Below, piece after piece: positions 27,119 to 35,915 of a DNA stretch of 64,000 nt. Location: NCBI GenBank assembly GCA_028690215.1, contig JAQVBQ010000004.1, positions 1-64,000 of the forward strand. The letters are read 5' to 3'. The first letter of the stretch is position 1; every line of letters begins with the position of its first letter. The translations under genes and the position numbers were made by a program. The notes beneath the pieces were generated by a model. That model worked only from the letters and a program-made list of their open reading frames with translations. It searched no databases and was not told where the DNA came from. The DNA comes from Bacteroidales bacterium (lineage in GTDB: Bacteria > Bacteroidota > Bacteroidia > Bacteroidales > UBA932).

Positions 27119-27146
27119 TGCGGATTTTTAGTATTTGCAAAATTTA

Positions 27147-27704
27147 TTACCCCTTTTTTTGAACTTCTTTAGAGAAAAATGAGAAATGGACGTTTCCGTA
27201 CTTTCTTTCTTTCAGAAAGTGAGGGCTATCTTGAAAGTCATAATCTTTCGGATGCTCAAAAATAAAAAGACCACCATCAGAAAGAATGTCACTCTCCAGT
27301 ATTTTATACGGGACATTGTTAAATCCTGCAAGATCGTACGGTGGGTCAGCGAAGATGAGGTCGTACTTTTTTGCACATATTTTAAGAAAGTCAAACACGT
27401 TGTGGTGTACAACCTGAATTGAAAGACCTTTGCCCAATAATTTAGCAGACTGGCTCTTTATAAAAGATGCGTGGAGAGGATTCATCTCCACAGCTGTAAT
27501 ATCCTTACATCCTCTCGATGCAAATTCAAACGAGATACTTCCTGTCCCCGAAAAAAGATCGAGGACTGAGATTTCCTCAAAGTCATATTGATTCGACAGA
27601 ATATTGAAGAGACCCTCTTTTGCGAAATCAGTAGTAGGTCTGGCTTTGAAGTTAGCGGGAGGATTTATCTGTTTACCTCTGAGATCTCCACCTACTATTC
27701 TCAT
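27147..27704 (-). CDS. rsmD: RsmD, 16S rRNA (guanine966-N2)-methyltransferase
   Basis: The 185-residue SAM-dependent methyltransferase has the RsmD opening MRIVGGDLRGKQINPP, the motif RPTTDFAKEGLFNIL, motif I VLDLFSGTGSISFE, and the catalytic DPPYD. It methylates G966 of 16S rRNA during ribosome assembly. Length is normal. Its start overlaps the stop of the upstream DUF3822 gene by four bases, an arrangement recognisable in other Bacteroidales. Confidence 0.93.
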   Translation of the reverse strand: MRIVGGDLRGKQINPPANFKARPTTDFAKEGLFNILSNQYDFEEISVLDLFSGTGSISFEFASRGCKDITAVEMNPLHASFIKSQSAKLLGKGLSIQVVHHNVFDFLKICAKKYDLIFADPPYDLAGFNNVPYKILESDILSDGGLFIFEHPKDYDFQDSPHFLKERKYGNVHFSFFSKEVQKKG

Positions 27705-28513
27705 AAACTGAATGTAAGTAAGGCAAACTGCATCTCGCTGCTTGCATCCTGAAGTGGAATTTCGACATTTCTAAAATACCTGACTCTTGAGAAATACTTG
27801 GTAATATTTGAGATCTCCGATTCCGGTATAGACCCGCTTATAAACACTGTAGTCTGTTCTGGGTTGAACTGAACCTGTTTGAGCGCAAGGAAAAGATAGT
27901 AGAGAGCCGTATTGAAATGCTGCGCAGGAAAATTATTGCAGAAGGCAAGGCGTTTGTCTTCGTATATTATTATACTGGCCTCACCTTTGTTATACTTAAA
28001 AAAGATTTTGTTGATCTCACTGAAGTCAGAAGAGTGGGCCATAACCGGATAAATTGCCGGAAAAATCCTGAATGAGGGCTGTATCTCCCGGATCATATGC
28101 AGTAAAGTGCTGTTGACAGCAAAGATTATTACAATCTCTTCTGATGCCACTTCAACAATGTCTATCTCCTCAAGGTCTTCAAGAGTGTACAACTTTGTCA
28201 GATATTGAAGCTCCTCGCCTTTTTTGTATAGTTGTCTTGGTATTAAAACATACTTATGAGTGTCGTATATAATATCAACCGAACTGTATGATTTCTTCAG
28301 TATGGGCTGTGACTTGATGCAGTTATCCACATGTCTGAGGAAAATATCAGTATGTCCTTTATCCCAGTTAAAGTCAGATTTAAAGAGATAAAGAACCTTT
28401 TTGCGGGATTCTTCTATGACAGAAAAAGAAAATCCATTCAAGTCAGCCTGAATGGATAATCTTTTTTCCGTTGTCTTTCCCAGCTCCGGCTGATTCGCGA
28501 CAAGCACCGGCAT
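27701..28513 (-). CDS. DUF3822 family protein (actin-like fold suspected)
   Basis: The 270-residue soluble protein matches DUF3822, a Bacteroidota family encoded next to rsmD and of unknown function. I start at the ATG at 28513, one base after the upstream stop codon; the longer frame from 28555 would overlap the upstream gene by 41 bases. The C-terminal half (ASIIIYEDKRLAFCNNF, then TTVFISGSIPESE) has the look of an ASKHA/pilus-assembly PilM-like ATPase fold, but I see no complete nucleotide-binding motif. A role linked to RsmD is possible only by context. Confidence 0.75.
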   Translation of the reverse strand: MPVLVANQPELGKTTEKRLSIQADLNGFSFSVIEESRKKVLYLFKSDFNWDKGHTDIFLRHVDNCIKSQPILKKSYSSVDIIYDTHKYVLIPRQLYKKGEELQYLTKLYTLEDLEEIDIVEVASEEIVIIFAVNSTLLHMIREIQPSFRIFPAIYPVMAHSSDFSEINKIFFKYNKGEASIIIYEDKRLAFCNNFPAQHFNTALYYLFLALKQVQFNPEQTTVFISGSIPESEISNITKYFSRVRYFRNVEIPLQDASSEMQFALLTFSL

Positions 28514-28514
28514 A

Positions 28515-29120
28515 TTATTCCCAGTTACCTGCGTTATTGTTAGGAACATCAACACTACCCACTTTAAGGCCAGGGTATTTGTCAGCAGATGTCTTCTCGT
28601 AGTTGAGGTTTACAACAAGCTGACGTTTTAGTCCGGCAAGAAGGATGTCATAAGGAGCACATGCCTCGAAGAGAGGAACGTCTACACCTGAAACCTTACC
28701 AATGATAGCTTTCATCTCAAATTGCTGTTTTCCGCTGAAAGGAATGTACTGAATCGAATCTATGATAAAACCGTTTCTCTTGAGAAGGGTGTCTTTAACA
28801 GCTAACTTAACGCTGTCACGGTATACTCTTTTTTGTGCTACTGCCAAAGAGTCGTCAAGTGAACCAATCTGCTTGATAACAGTGATTATTCCGTTGTTAT
28901 AGAAATCTAACAGAGTGTCAAAGCTGGCTGTATATCTGCCATGCTTTGTCTTATAGGCAACCTCTAAGGTACGGATGTCTTTAAGTCTCTCGATAGCTAT
29001 TTTTTCACGGAACTCTTTAGCTTTATTGAACTCTACAGGTTCTTGTACGCTTCTGTAGATTAAATAGCCTAATAATACGATAATGATAGGCAGCACAATG
29101 TAAGTTAAGATATTTTTCAT
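28515..29120 (-). CDS. Membrane-anchored hypothetical protein
   Basis: This 201-residue protein has one N-terminal membrane segment (residues 4-23, ILTYIVLPIIIVLLGYLIY), followed by a charged, probably helical region and a soluble C-terminal domain. The spacing of features (short anchor, then a helix with KDIRTLEVAYKTKHGRYTASFD) is like pseudopilin-type proteins, but no prepilin cleavage site is visible. It is the first gene of the unit with DUF3822 and rsmD. I do not recognise a function. Confidence 0.7.
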   Translation of the reverse strand: MKNILTYIVLPIIIVLLGYLIYRSVQEPVEFNKAKEFREKIAIERLKDIRTLEVAYKTKHGRYTASFDTLLDFYNNGIITVIKQIGSLDDSLAVAQKRVYRDSVKLAVKDTLLKRNGFIIDSIQYIPFSGKQQFEMKAIIGKVSGVDVPLFEACAPYDILLAGLKRQLVVNLNYEKTSADKYPGLKVGSVDVPNNNAGNWE

Positions 29121-29163
29121 TGAGTTTATAGATTTTTTATATTACTTCAAAAAATAAGTTCTA

Positions 29164-29171
29164 CAAAAGTA
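29164..29171 (-). promoter_or_regulatory. -7 promoter element for the hypothetical-DUF3822-rsmD unit
   Basis: TACTTTTG on the minus strand matches TAnnTTTG, 43 bases upstream of the ATG at 29120. Confidence 0.55.
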
Positions 29172-29204
29172 AGACAAATATTTAGACCCCGCAATATATT
29201 TTTC

Positions 29205-29212
29205 TATTTTTG
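29205..29212 (+). promoter_or_regulatory. -7 promoter element for the DHH phosphoesterase-FKBP unit
   Basis: TATTTTTG matches TAnnTTTG, 16 bases upstream of the ATG at 29229. It is divergent to the element at 29164. Confidence 0.55.
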
Positions 29213-29228
29213 CAACAAGAATTAAATA

Positions 29229-30260
29229 ATGAAAAATTTTTTCTCAAATATGCAGATTGATAGGTTTTCTGAACTTATTTTGTCTGCTAATGAGCTAGTT
29301 ATATTGAGCCACACCAATCCTGACGGTGATGCAATAGGTTCAGTAGTGGCCATGAAACGCTTTCTTACTCTACAAGGAAAGCAATCTACAATCATAATAC
29401 CAAACAAGCATCCTGAATATCTCTCGTTCCTTGATCCTGATGGGGAAATGCTTGTATACAAGGAGAATAGAAAGAGGGCTGAAAACATTATCAGAAGTTG
29501 TGATCTTATTTTGGCACTTGATTTCAACCAATTGAGCAGGATAGATGAACTCGAACCAATAGTAAGAGAATCACTCTCTCATAAGGTGTTGGTTGATCAT
29601 CACCCCTCTCCAGAGAAAGGACCTTTTGATCTTGTCTTTTCTGAAACTGAAATTTCATCAAACTGTGAGCTTTTATATTGGTTATTCAATTCATACAGGA
29701 ATGGAGAAATGCCGCTTGAGGTGGCTGAACCTCTCTATGTGGGTATGATGACCGATACAAATAACTTTGCCAATTCTGTATTGGCTTCAACTTTCAAGAT
29801 GGCATCCAACCTGATTGAGGCAGGGGTGGATAAGGAGAGATTGCAGCACCTTGTTTTCGGTGGATTTAACGAATCCAGAATGAGGCTTATGGGACATCTT
29901 CTTTCTGAAAAGATGACTATACTGCCCGAATTTGAGGCCGGATTCATAATGCTTTCAAAGGAAGATCAGGAGAGGTTTTCTTTTTCCGAGGGAGACTCTG
30001 AGGGTTTTGTAAACATACCGCTCTCAATAAAAGGAATAAATATATCTGCTCTTTTTACTGAATCCGAAGGTGTGGTGAGAGTTTCTCTAAGATCTTCGAA
30101 TGACTTTTCAGTTAATAAAATGGCCAGGAGGTTCTTTAATGGAGGTGGACATGAGAGGGCTTCAGGTGGAAAGCTATTTATTCCGTTCGACCAGGTTGCG
30201 GACTATTTTATGGAATCTCTTAATATATGTATAGAGGAGTATAGAAATGAACAGATTTAG
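29229..30260 (+). CDS. nrnA: NrnA-like DHH/DHHA1 phosphoesterase (oligoribonuclease / pAp phosphatase)
   Basis: The 343-residue protein has the DHH family metal motifs SHTNPDGDAIGS, LALDFNQLSRID, VDHHPSP and the later GMMTDTNNFANS. The DHHA1 domain ends with FNGGGHERASGGKL, the typical GGGHxxAsG substrate-binding motif. NrnA-type enzymes degrade short RNA oligonucleotides and 3'-phosphoadenosine 5'-phosphate and sometimes cyclic dinucleotide products. Length is normal. The gene overlaps the following FKBP gene by 14 bases. Confidence 0.9.
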   Translation: MKNFFSNMQIDRFSELILSANELVILSHTNPDGDAIGSVVAMKRFLTLQGKQSTIIIPNKHPEYLSFLDPDGEMLVYKENRKRAENIIRSCDLILALDFNQLSRIDELEPIVRESLSHKVLVDHHPSPEKGPFDLVFSETEISSNCELLYWLFNSYRNGEMPLEVAEPLYVGMMTDTNNFANSVLASTFKMASNLIEAGVDKERLQHLVFGGFNESRMRLMGHLLSEKMTILPEFEAGFIMLSKEDQERFSFSEGDSEGFVNIPLSIKGINISALFTESEGVVRVSLRSSNDFSVNKMARRFFNGGGHERASGGKLFIPFDQVADYFMESLNICIEEYRNEQI

Positions 30261-30792
30261 AGCCCATCTTAGTTTTTTATTACCACTTCTTTCAGTCGTT
30301 CTGATTGTTATATCTTGTACCGACAAAGAGCAGCAGACGGTCTTGGAGGAAGAAGTGAAGAAAATTGATACCTATGTGGAAGCACAGAATAAATCCGGTA
30401 AAAGTGTTGTAATATCCGGGGGTTCAAGTAGGATTATTTATGAAAATGGCGGGGATATTTCTGTGGAAAAAGGGGATTCTGTATATTTGAATTATGCAGG
30501 ATATATATTTTCAACTGGTTTGGGCACAATTTTTGACACCAACATGGAGTCTTTGTCGTCTAAGATTGGAATAGATATTTATAACAGGGGGCTTAATGCC
30601 GGTAAGGTTGTGGTAGGAAAGGGTGAATTGCTTAAGGGCCTTGAGTTGGGACTACTTGGAGCAAAGAAGGGAGAGCACTCTTATATAGTTTTTCCTTCAT
30701 CGATGGGTTACGGCAATGACAAAAAAGGTGTAGTGCCGCCAATGTCATCTCTTATTTTTGAAATTTGGATATTGAATATTGTAAAAAATTAA
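30247..30792 (+). CDS. FKBP-type peptidyl-prolyl isomerase lipoprotein
   Basis: This 181-residue protein has a signal segment ending in the lipobox VISC (Cys24) and a single FKBP domain. Visible family features are GDSVYLNYAGYIF, then VVGKGELLKGLELGLLG and YIVFPSSMGYGNDKKG followed by VPPMSSLIFEIWIL. It should be lipid-anchored and catalyse proline isomerisation or act as a chaperone in the periplasm. It resembles the gliding-motility-associated GldI-like FKBPs of Bacteroidota, but no other gld genes are here. The start overlaps the end of nrnA by 14 bases, so it is translationally coupled to it. Confidence 0.85.
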   Translation: MNRFRAHLSFLLPLLSVVLIVISCTDKEQQTVLEEEVKKIDTYVEAQNKSGKSVVISGGSSRIIYENGGDISVEKGDSVYLNYAGYIFSTGLGTIFDTNMESLSSKIGIDIYNRGLNAGKVVVGKGELLKGLELGLLGAKKGEHSYIVFPSSMGYGNDKKGVVPPMSSLIFEIWILNIVKN

Positions 30793-30807
30793 ATACGATC
30801 TTTGCTA

Positions 30808-31797
30808 ATGAATAAGTTGTTTAAAACAAGTCTGTGGCTCCTTGCTTTTACTTTTATAATAGTCTCTTGCGCTAAAGAGGAGACAGAAAATAATGATGAT
30901 TTAGAGAAGAGATATATTGAATCTCATGTGAAGGTCATATACAAGGATACCTTGACAAAAACAGAATCAGGTCTGTATATAATTAACCTTAAGGAGGGTA
31001 GCGGAAATTCTATTACTGACACTTCCGGCGTATACGTCAGATATTCTGTAATGGATTTCAAGAATAATTATACAAAATCCACTTACGAATCAGTAGCAAA
31101 GATCATGGGATCTTATGCCGACTCAATCTATTTCGGACCGCAGCTATTTCAGATGGGAGACTTCTCTTTGATGAGAGGAGTTGAAGAGGCATTGAAAATG
31201 GTGAAAGAGGGCGGGAGAATCCGGTTTATAATCCCTACATGGTTGTCTGACTATAACTACACCGGCAGTACATATGGGCTTTCTGCACCCGCGGTTTATG
31301 ACATAGAGGTAGTGAAAGTTGTCCCTAGTATTTCAAAATTCCAGATTGATACACTGGAAGCATTCAGTGAAAAGTTTCATGGAGGAATTGATTCTCTGTC
31401 ATACGGCTTCTACCACAAATCTCTGGAAGCAGGTATTGGAGACACTTTGGCTGTGGATGACTATATCTCTTTCTGGTATGTTGCCCGTTTGCTGGACGGT
31501 TTTGTTGTAGATACCAATATTGAGGATACAGCAAGAAAATATAGGATATACAGCACATCAAAGTCCTATACTTCGCTCGGTCACACAGTAGTAGAGCCAA
31601 ACTCCTCTTCAGAGAGCGATCTTATCCCCGGTATTGACAAAGCTCTTTTAAATATGAAACATGGCGGAGTCTCTGTTGCTTTCTTCTCGTCTGACTGGGG
31701 CTACGGCTCAAAAACGAAGTCTTTTGGAAGATATCAGCCGATGGTATATTGGATAAAGGTTGATACAGATGGTAAAGATGATGTGGATGAAAAGTAA
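30808..31797 (+). CDS. Tandem FKBP-like lipoprotein
   Basis: The 329-residue protein has a lipobox IVSC (Cys21) and two FKBP-like halves. The first (about 45-165) shows TESGLYIINLKEGSG and ALKMVKEGGRIRFIIP; the second (about 180-320) shows GDTLAVDDYISFWYVARLLDG and ALLNMKHGGVSVAFF. Several catalytic-pocket residues look unusual, so one or both domains may serve as chaperones rather than isomerases. I start at the ATG at 30808; an in-frame TTG at 30802 adds two residues. It follows the first FKBP gene by 15 bases and is followed by a terminator. Confidence 0.78.
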   Translation: MNKLFKTSLWLLAFTFIIVSCAKEETENNDDLEKRYIESHVKVIYKDTLTKTESGLYIINLKEGSGNSITDTSGVYVRYSVMDFKNNYTKSTYESVAKIMGSYADSIYFGPQLFQMGDFSLMRGVEEALKMVKEGGRIRFIIPTWLSDYNYTGSTYGLSAPAVYDIEVVKVVPSISKFQIDTLEAFSEKFHGGIDSLSYGFYHKSLEAGIGDTLAVDDYISFWYVARLLDGFVVDTNIEDTARKYRIYSTSKSYTSLGHTVVEPNSSSESDLIPGIDKALLNMKHGGVSVAFFSSDWGYGSKTKSFGRYQPMVYWIKVDTDGKDDVDEK

Positions 31798-31827
31798 TTC
31801 TTGCCATTAATACTTATATGTATGAGA

Positions 31828-31851
31828 GGGCTGCCGGAAGGCGGCCCTTTT
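31828..31851 (+). terminator. Terminator after the FKBP genes
   Basis: GGGCTGCC pairs with GGCGGCCC (one G-U wobble) around GGAA, followed by TTTT. Confidence 0.8.
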
Positions 31852-31876
31852 CTGTTGCCATTATAGATTAAGATTT

Positions 31877-32050
31877 TATTACCCACACAGCCCCCGGCCA
31901 TGTTTGTTTTTTAGCATATTTTACGAAGTGTTTTTCGGAAAAGGCTGAGGACCGTTCAACGACCGGAGGGAGGCGTTCCGGAAGCCCCGAAAAACACGAG
32001 GAAAATAGCGTTAAGAAAAACAACAATGACCGGAGGCTGTGTGGGTAATA
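31877..32050. repeat. 174-nt long imperfect palindrome (nested stem-loop element)
   Basis: Outer arms 31877-31901 and 32026-32050 pair over 25 nt with two mismatches (TATTACCCACACAGCC against GGCTGTGTGGGTAATA). Inside, a second arm pair (around GTGTTTTTCGG near 31930 and CCGAAAAACAC near 31988) continues the stem with bulges. The centre holds GGACCGTT and CGACCGGAGGGAGG. Either strand would fold into one long hairpin. It could be a repeated extragenic element or a structured RNA; no protein is encoded. Confidence 0.65.
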
Positions 32051-32073
32051 AAAGAGACGGGGATTATTGACAT

Positions 32074-32107
32074 AAAAAAGAGGGCCAAAATTACTTTTGA
32101 CCCTCTT
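32074..32107 (-). terminator. Terminator of the CoA-transferase gene
   Basis: On the minus strand AAGAGGGTCAAAA pairs with TTTTGGCCCTCTT (one wobble) around GTAA, followed by a T run. It lies 22 bases past the stop at 32129. Confidence 0.85.
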
Positions 32108-32128
32108 GTATTTGTATCCGGAGATGTG

Positions 32129-33433
32129 TTAACCAATAAAGTGGTAGTGAGGTCCGAATCTTTCGAAAGCTGCCTTGTCAAGCTCTTCACGATGTTCAGG
32201 ATGAGCTATGCTGATAATAAGTTTAGCTCTTTCTTGAAGAGATTTGCCGTATAGATTTACTGCACCGTACTCAGTTACGAACCAGTGAATGTGGTTTCTG
32301 GTGGTAACTACACCTGCACCGCTTGTCAGAACAGGAGCAATCTTACTGATGCCCTTATTGGTTACAGATGGCATGGCTATGATTGCCTTACCTCTTTCTG
32401 AAAGTGATGCTCCGTAAATAAAGTCAACCTGTCCTCCTACACCTGAGAAGAATTTTGTTCCGAGTGAATCGGCACAAACCTGTCCGGTGATATCTACCTG
32501 AAGGGCAGAGTTGATAGCTGTCACCCTTGGGTTCTTGGCAATGATGAAAGGATCGTTTGTATAAGCAACGTCCATCATTCTTACCATTGGGTTATCGTCA
32601 ATAAAGTCGTAGCAGGTCTGTGATCCCATCAGGAATGTTGAAACCATCTTTCCTTTATCTATTACCTTGTTTGCTCCGTTGATAACACCTTTCTCAACCA
32701 GTGGGAGAACGCCGTCGGCAAACATCTCAGTGTGTATTCCGAGATTCTTGTGATTTCCCAATTGTGCAAGTACTGCATTAGGAATAGCACCGATACCCAT
32801 TTGAATACAAGCTCCGTCTTCGATCAGCTCAGCACAATTTTTTCCAATTGCAGACTCGATCGCGTCAGGATCTGTAAAGTGAGCAGGTTCAAGAAGACCG
32901 TCGCACTCAACGAAATAATCTATCATACTTGTAGGTATCATAGCATCGCCCCATGCTCTAGGAACGTTCTTGTTTACCACTGCTATAACATGCTCTGCAC
33001 ATTCAATCGCTGCAAGTGTCGCATCGACAGATGTTCCAAGTGAAACAAATCCATGCTTGTCTGGAGGGGAAACCTGGATCATGGCAACGTTGCAAGGTAG
33101 TACTCCGCTCCTGTATAGTTTCTGAGTCTCACTCAAAAAGATTGGAATATAATCTGCATAACCTGCCTGTACGTTTTTACGAACATTGCCTCCTACAAAA
33201 AAAGCCTGATGAAAGAAGACTCCTTCATATTTCGCATCTGTGTAGGGAGCTCCACCCTCTGTGTGAAGGTGATGGATGCGTACATCTTTCAGTTCTCCTG
33301 TATCACCTCTGCGCATTAACGCGTCTATGAGGATTTTAGGGGCACTGGCCACACTGCTGAAATGGATGTGATCTCCAGATTTGACAACTTTTACAGCCTC
33401 GTCGGCGCTGATAAACTTAATGTTGTTTAGCAT
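32129..33433 (-). CDS. Acetyl-CoA hydrolase/transferase family CoA-transferase
   Basis: This 434-residue protein belongs to the acetyl-CoA hydrolase/4-hydroxybutyrate (or butyryl) CoA-transferase family, which moves CoA between acetate and another short-chain acid. Family stretches are VQVSPPDKHGFVSLG-like (IQVSPPDKHGFVSLG), GIGAIPNAVLAQLGNH, GIHTEMFADGVLPL with the probable catalytic Glu, and HWFVTEYGAVNLYGKSLQ near the end. It would support fermentative acid formation or acetate activation in an anaerobe. The exact acid cannot be told from sequence alone. It is transcribed alone and has its own terminator. Confidence 0.88.
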   Translation of the reverse strand: MLNNIKFISADEAVKVVKSGDHIHFSSVASAPKILIDALMRRGDTGELKDVRIHHLHTEGGAPYTDAKYEGVFFHQAFFVGGNVRKNVQAGYADYIPIFLSETQKLYRSGVLPCNVAMIQVSPPDKHGFVSLGTSVDATLAAIECAEHVIAVVNKNVPRAWGDAMIPTSMIDYFVECDGLLEPAHFTDPDAIESAIGKNCAELIEDGACIQMGIGAIPNAVLAQLGNHKNLGIHTEMFADGVLPLVEKGVINGANKVIDKGKMVSTFLMGSQTCYDFIDDNPMVRMMDVAYTNDPFIIAKNPRVTAINSALQVDITGQVCADSLGTKFFSGVGGQVDFIYGASLSERGKAIIAMPSVTNKGISKIAPVLTSGAGVVTTRNHIHWFVTEYGAVNLYGKSLQERAKLIISIAHPEHREELDKAAFERFGPHYHFIG

Positions 33434-33509
33434 GATAAATTGTTAATATTTAATTGGTTTCAATATTTATTCACTTTTTCAATTAGGGGGCAAATGTATG
33501 AATTTTTTC

Positions 33510-33517
33510 TATCTTTG
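33510..33517 (+). promoter_or_regulatory. -7 promoter element for the SAM hydrolase-mazG-tcdA unit
   Basis: TATCTTTG matches TAnnTTTG, 21 bases upstream of the chosen ATG at 33539. It lies inside the longer reading frame, which supports the shorter start. Confidence 0.6.
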
Positions 33518-33538
33518 CACAATCATAAAAACCAGCTG

Positions 33539-34309
33539 ATGACAATAATTACAATCACGAGCGACTGGAACAATGGTGACTATTACACCGGAGCTCTGAA
33601 GGGTATGCTATTGTCATTAAATAGTGGCATTACTATTACTGAGATTACCAATTCAATCCCTTCGTTTGATGTATTGCAGGAGGTCTTTATATTGAAGAAC
33701 ACCTTCAGGTTTTTTCCTAAAGGGACTATACATCTTATGGGAGTCATGAGTGAACCCTCTCCCGAGTCGGGAATGGTTGTAGTTTATGCAGAGGGACACT
33801 ATTTTATCGGGATTAACGACGGAAGGTTTTCATTATTGCTTGACCCTCTTCCTGCAATAGCTTTTGCATTGAATGATGATGAGTCACATGACTCTTTCTC
33901 TTCCCTGAAACTATTTGTCAAAGGTGTCGATACTGTTATAAACAATACCTTCAGTGAGAATACGGTTGCTACTGATGTTAAGTCTGAGTCATCGCCTCAG
34001 GTTGTGTATAATGATGATTCAATAACAGGAAGGGTGGTCTATATAGACTCTTTCGGCAATGCCATAACAAATATTGACAAGACCCTTTTTGACAGAATTC
34101 ACAGGGGGAGGAACTATACAATATATATTCAGGGTCCATACTCAAAAATCCGATCTGTCTCGGCAGGATATTCTTCCCATTATCCCGGACAGATCTTTGC
34201 TATGTTCAACTCTTTGGGATTGCTGGAATTAGGTGTCTATCAGGGGAATATTGCAACACTGGAAAATATAAATACCGCAACGGAAATAAAAATAAGATTT
34301 GATAAATAA
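33539..34309 (+). CDS. SAM hydrolase/adenosyltransferase-like protein (DUF62 family)
   Basis: The 256-residue protein matches the SAM hydroxide adenosyltransferase family, which splits S-adenosylmethionine to adenosine and methionine. It begins MTIITITSDWNNGDYYTGAL, where the Asp and following residues bind SAM. It continues with YAEGHYFIGINDGRFSLLL and ends with a C-terminal domain holding GRVVYIDSFGNAITNID. I chose 33539 because the 33 extra residues of the longer frame are hydrophobic, not family-like and contain the promoter element. It lies three bases before mazG. Confidence 0.87.
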   Translation: MTIITITSDWNNGDYYTGALKGMLLSLNSGITITEITNSIPSFDVLQEVFILKNTFRFFPKGTIHLMGVMSEPSPESGMVVVYAEGHYFIGINDGRFSLLLDPLPAIAFALNDDESHDSFSSLKLFVKGVDTVINNTFSENTVATDVKSESSPQVVYNDDSITGRVVYIDSFGNAITNIDKTLFDRIHRGRNYTIYIQGPYSKIRSVSAGYSSHYPGQIFAMFNSLGLLELGVYQGNIATLENINTATEIKIRFDK

Positions 34310-34312
34310 AAA

Positions 34313-35140
34313 ATGAAAAAAGGAAGAGAAGAGGAGATTCGTGCATTTGTTAGATTACTTGACATAATGGATGAATTGAGGGAGAAGTGTCCATGGGACA
34401 GGGAGCAGACAACAGAGTCGCTCAGGCCGCTAACAATTGAAGAGACTTATGAGCTCAGCGATGCAATCATGAATTCGGATGATTTCAACATTAGCAAGGA
34501 GTTGGGTGACATAATGCTTCATATTGTCTTTTATGCCAAAATAGGATCGGAGAAAGGGACATTTAACATAGTCGATGTTATGGATAGATGCTGTGACAAA
34601 CTTGTCTACAGACATCCTCACGTCTTTGCGGAGACACAGGTCTCAGGGGCAAGGGATGTGATTGAGAATTGGGAGCAGTTGAAGAGAAAGGAGAAAGATG
34701 GCAATAAGACTATTTTATCAGGAGTTCCATCTTCATTGCCATCAATAGTAAAGGCATACAGGGTGCAGGATAAGGTACGAGCTGTCGGTTTTGACTGGGA
34801 AAAGAGAGAGCAGGTATGGGATAAGGTACGTGAGGAGATAGGTGAGTTTGAAACCGAGATGAAGAGGAGATTCCCTGACGGAAACGTAAATAAAAATGAG
34901 ACTGTAGGAGATGAGAAGCTTGAGGGAGAGTTTGGTGATCTGCTCTTCTCTATCATTAATGCGGCAAGATTGTACAACATAAATCCTGATACTGCCCTTG
35001 AGATGACAAATCGTAAGTTTATAAGAAGGTTTGGGTATCTTGAAAGTGAGGCTCAGAAACGTGGACTCTCTTTGAAAAACATGTCTCTTCAGGAGATGGA
35101 TCAGATCTGGGATGATGCAAAGAAACTGGAGGAGAATTAA
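34313..35140 (+). CDS. mazG: MazG, nucleoside triphosphate pyrophosphohydrolase
   Basis: The 275-residue protein has two MazG helical domains. The first carries LREKCPWDREQTTESL and EETYELSDAIM with KELGDIMLHIVFYA (metal-binding E and D residues); the second carries VREEIGEFETEM and EGEFGDLLFSIINAAR. MazG hydrolyses NTPs and dNTPs to monophosphates and pyrophosphate, removing aberrant nucleotides. Length is typical. Its stop codon shares one base with the start of tcdA (35140). Confidence 0.93.
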   Translation: MKKGREEEIRAFVRLLDIMDELREKCPWDREQTTESLRPLTIEETYELSDAIMNSDDFNISKELGDIMLHIVFYAKIGSEKGTFNIVDVMDRCCDKLVYRHPHVFAETQVSGARDVIENWEQLKRKEKDGNKTILSGVPSSLPSIVKAYRVQDKVRAVGFDWEKREQVWDKVREEIGEFETEMKRRFPDGNVNKNETVGDEKLEGEFGDLLFSIINAARLYNINPDTALEMTNRKFIRRFGYLESEAQKRGLSLKNMSLQEMDQIWDDAKKLEEN

Positions 35141-35877
35141 TGGAGGAGTGGCTCGTCAGAAGTGAACTTATGCTTGGCAGTGAAGTCATTGGCAGAATGA
35201 AGGGTGCCAGAGTTGCTGTGATTGGTCTTGGAGGTGTAGGTGCCTATGCTGCGGAGATGATTGCAAGAGCTGGTATTGGTTCAATGCTTATCCTGGATTC
35301 GGATGTTGTCAACCCATCAAACAAGAACCGCCAGTTACTGGCACTGGACAGCACTATGGGAAAAAACAAAGCGGAGATAATGGCTGCCAGACTGAAAGAT
35401 ATTAATCCTGAGATCGAGTTGACTATTGTTACTGAATATCTGACAGAGGAGAATGTTGCCGGACTGATAGGGCGTGATAGGATTGACTATGTGGTTGATG
35501 CTATTGATACTCTCTCTCCCAAGATTGCTCTTATCAAACATACTCTATCCAAGGGATTACCACTAGTAAGTTCAATGGGTGCCGGGGCAAAACTTGATGC
35601 CACAAAGCTTGAGATTGCCGATATCTCTAAATCCTATAATTGTCCGCTGGCATATATGCTCAGGAAAAGGCTGAGAAAGGAGGGTATCAGCAAGGGGTTC
35701 AAGGTAATTTTCTCAAAAGAGTTACCTGACACCGATGCAATTGTTCCGGTTGAGGAACAGAACAAGAAGTCAATGGTTGGAACAATATCATATCTGCCTG
35801 CTGCTTTCGGATTGCTTTGTGCTCAGGTGGTTATATGTCACCTTATAGAGACCTACAGCGTAAATGAAAATTATTAA
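35140..35877 (+). CDS. tcdA: TcdA-like tRNA threonylcarbamoyladenosine dehydratase (E1/ThiF fold)
   Basis: The 245-residue protein has the ATP-binding VIGLGGVGAYAAEMIARAG, then the D-x-D and N-x-N-R-Q pattern LILDSDVVNPSNKNRQ, and YVVDAIDTLSPKIALI. These are typical of TcdA/YgdL, which uses ATP to cyclise t6A37 to ct6A in tRNA. It lacks the CxxC zinc pairs of MoeB/ThiF, as expected for this branch. It is the third gene of the unit that starts at 33539. Confidence 0.9.
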   Translation: MEEWLVRSELMLGSEVIGRMKGARVAVIGLGGVGAYAAEMIARAGIGSMLILDSDVVNPSNKNRQLLALDSTMGKNKAEIMAARLKDINPEIELTIVTEYLTEENVAGLIGRDRIDYVVDAIDTLSPKIALIKHTLSKGLPLVSSMGAGAKLDATKLEIADISKSYNCPLAYMLRKRLRKEGISKGFKVIFSKELPDTDAIVPVEEQNKKSMVGTISYLPAAFGLLCAQVVICHLIETYSVNENY

Positions 35878-35878
35878 T

Positions 35879-35886
35879 TACATTTG
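35879..35886 (+). promoter_or_regulatory. -7 promoter element before the GNAT/hydrogenase-associated genes
   Basis: TACATTTG matches TAnnTTTG, 29 bases upstream of the ATG at 35916. It suggests that a new transcription unit begins here. Confidence 0.5.
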
Positions 35887-35915
35887 TTTTCTGTAACCTT
35901 AAATTTAAACCTGTA

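Larger units (their letters stand above)
31798..32128. other. Intergenic region with terminators and a long palindrome
   Basis: This 331-base gap lies between the convergent FKBP and CoA-transferase genes. It contains, in order, the FKBP terminator, the long imperfect palindrome at 31877-32050 and the terminator of the CoA-transferase gene. No coding region is evident. Confidence 0.75.
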
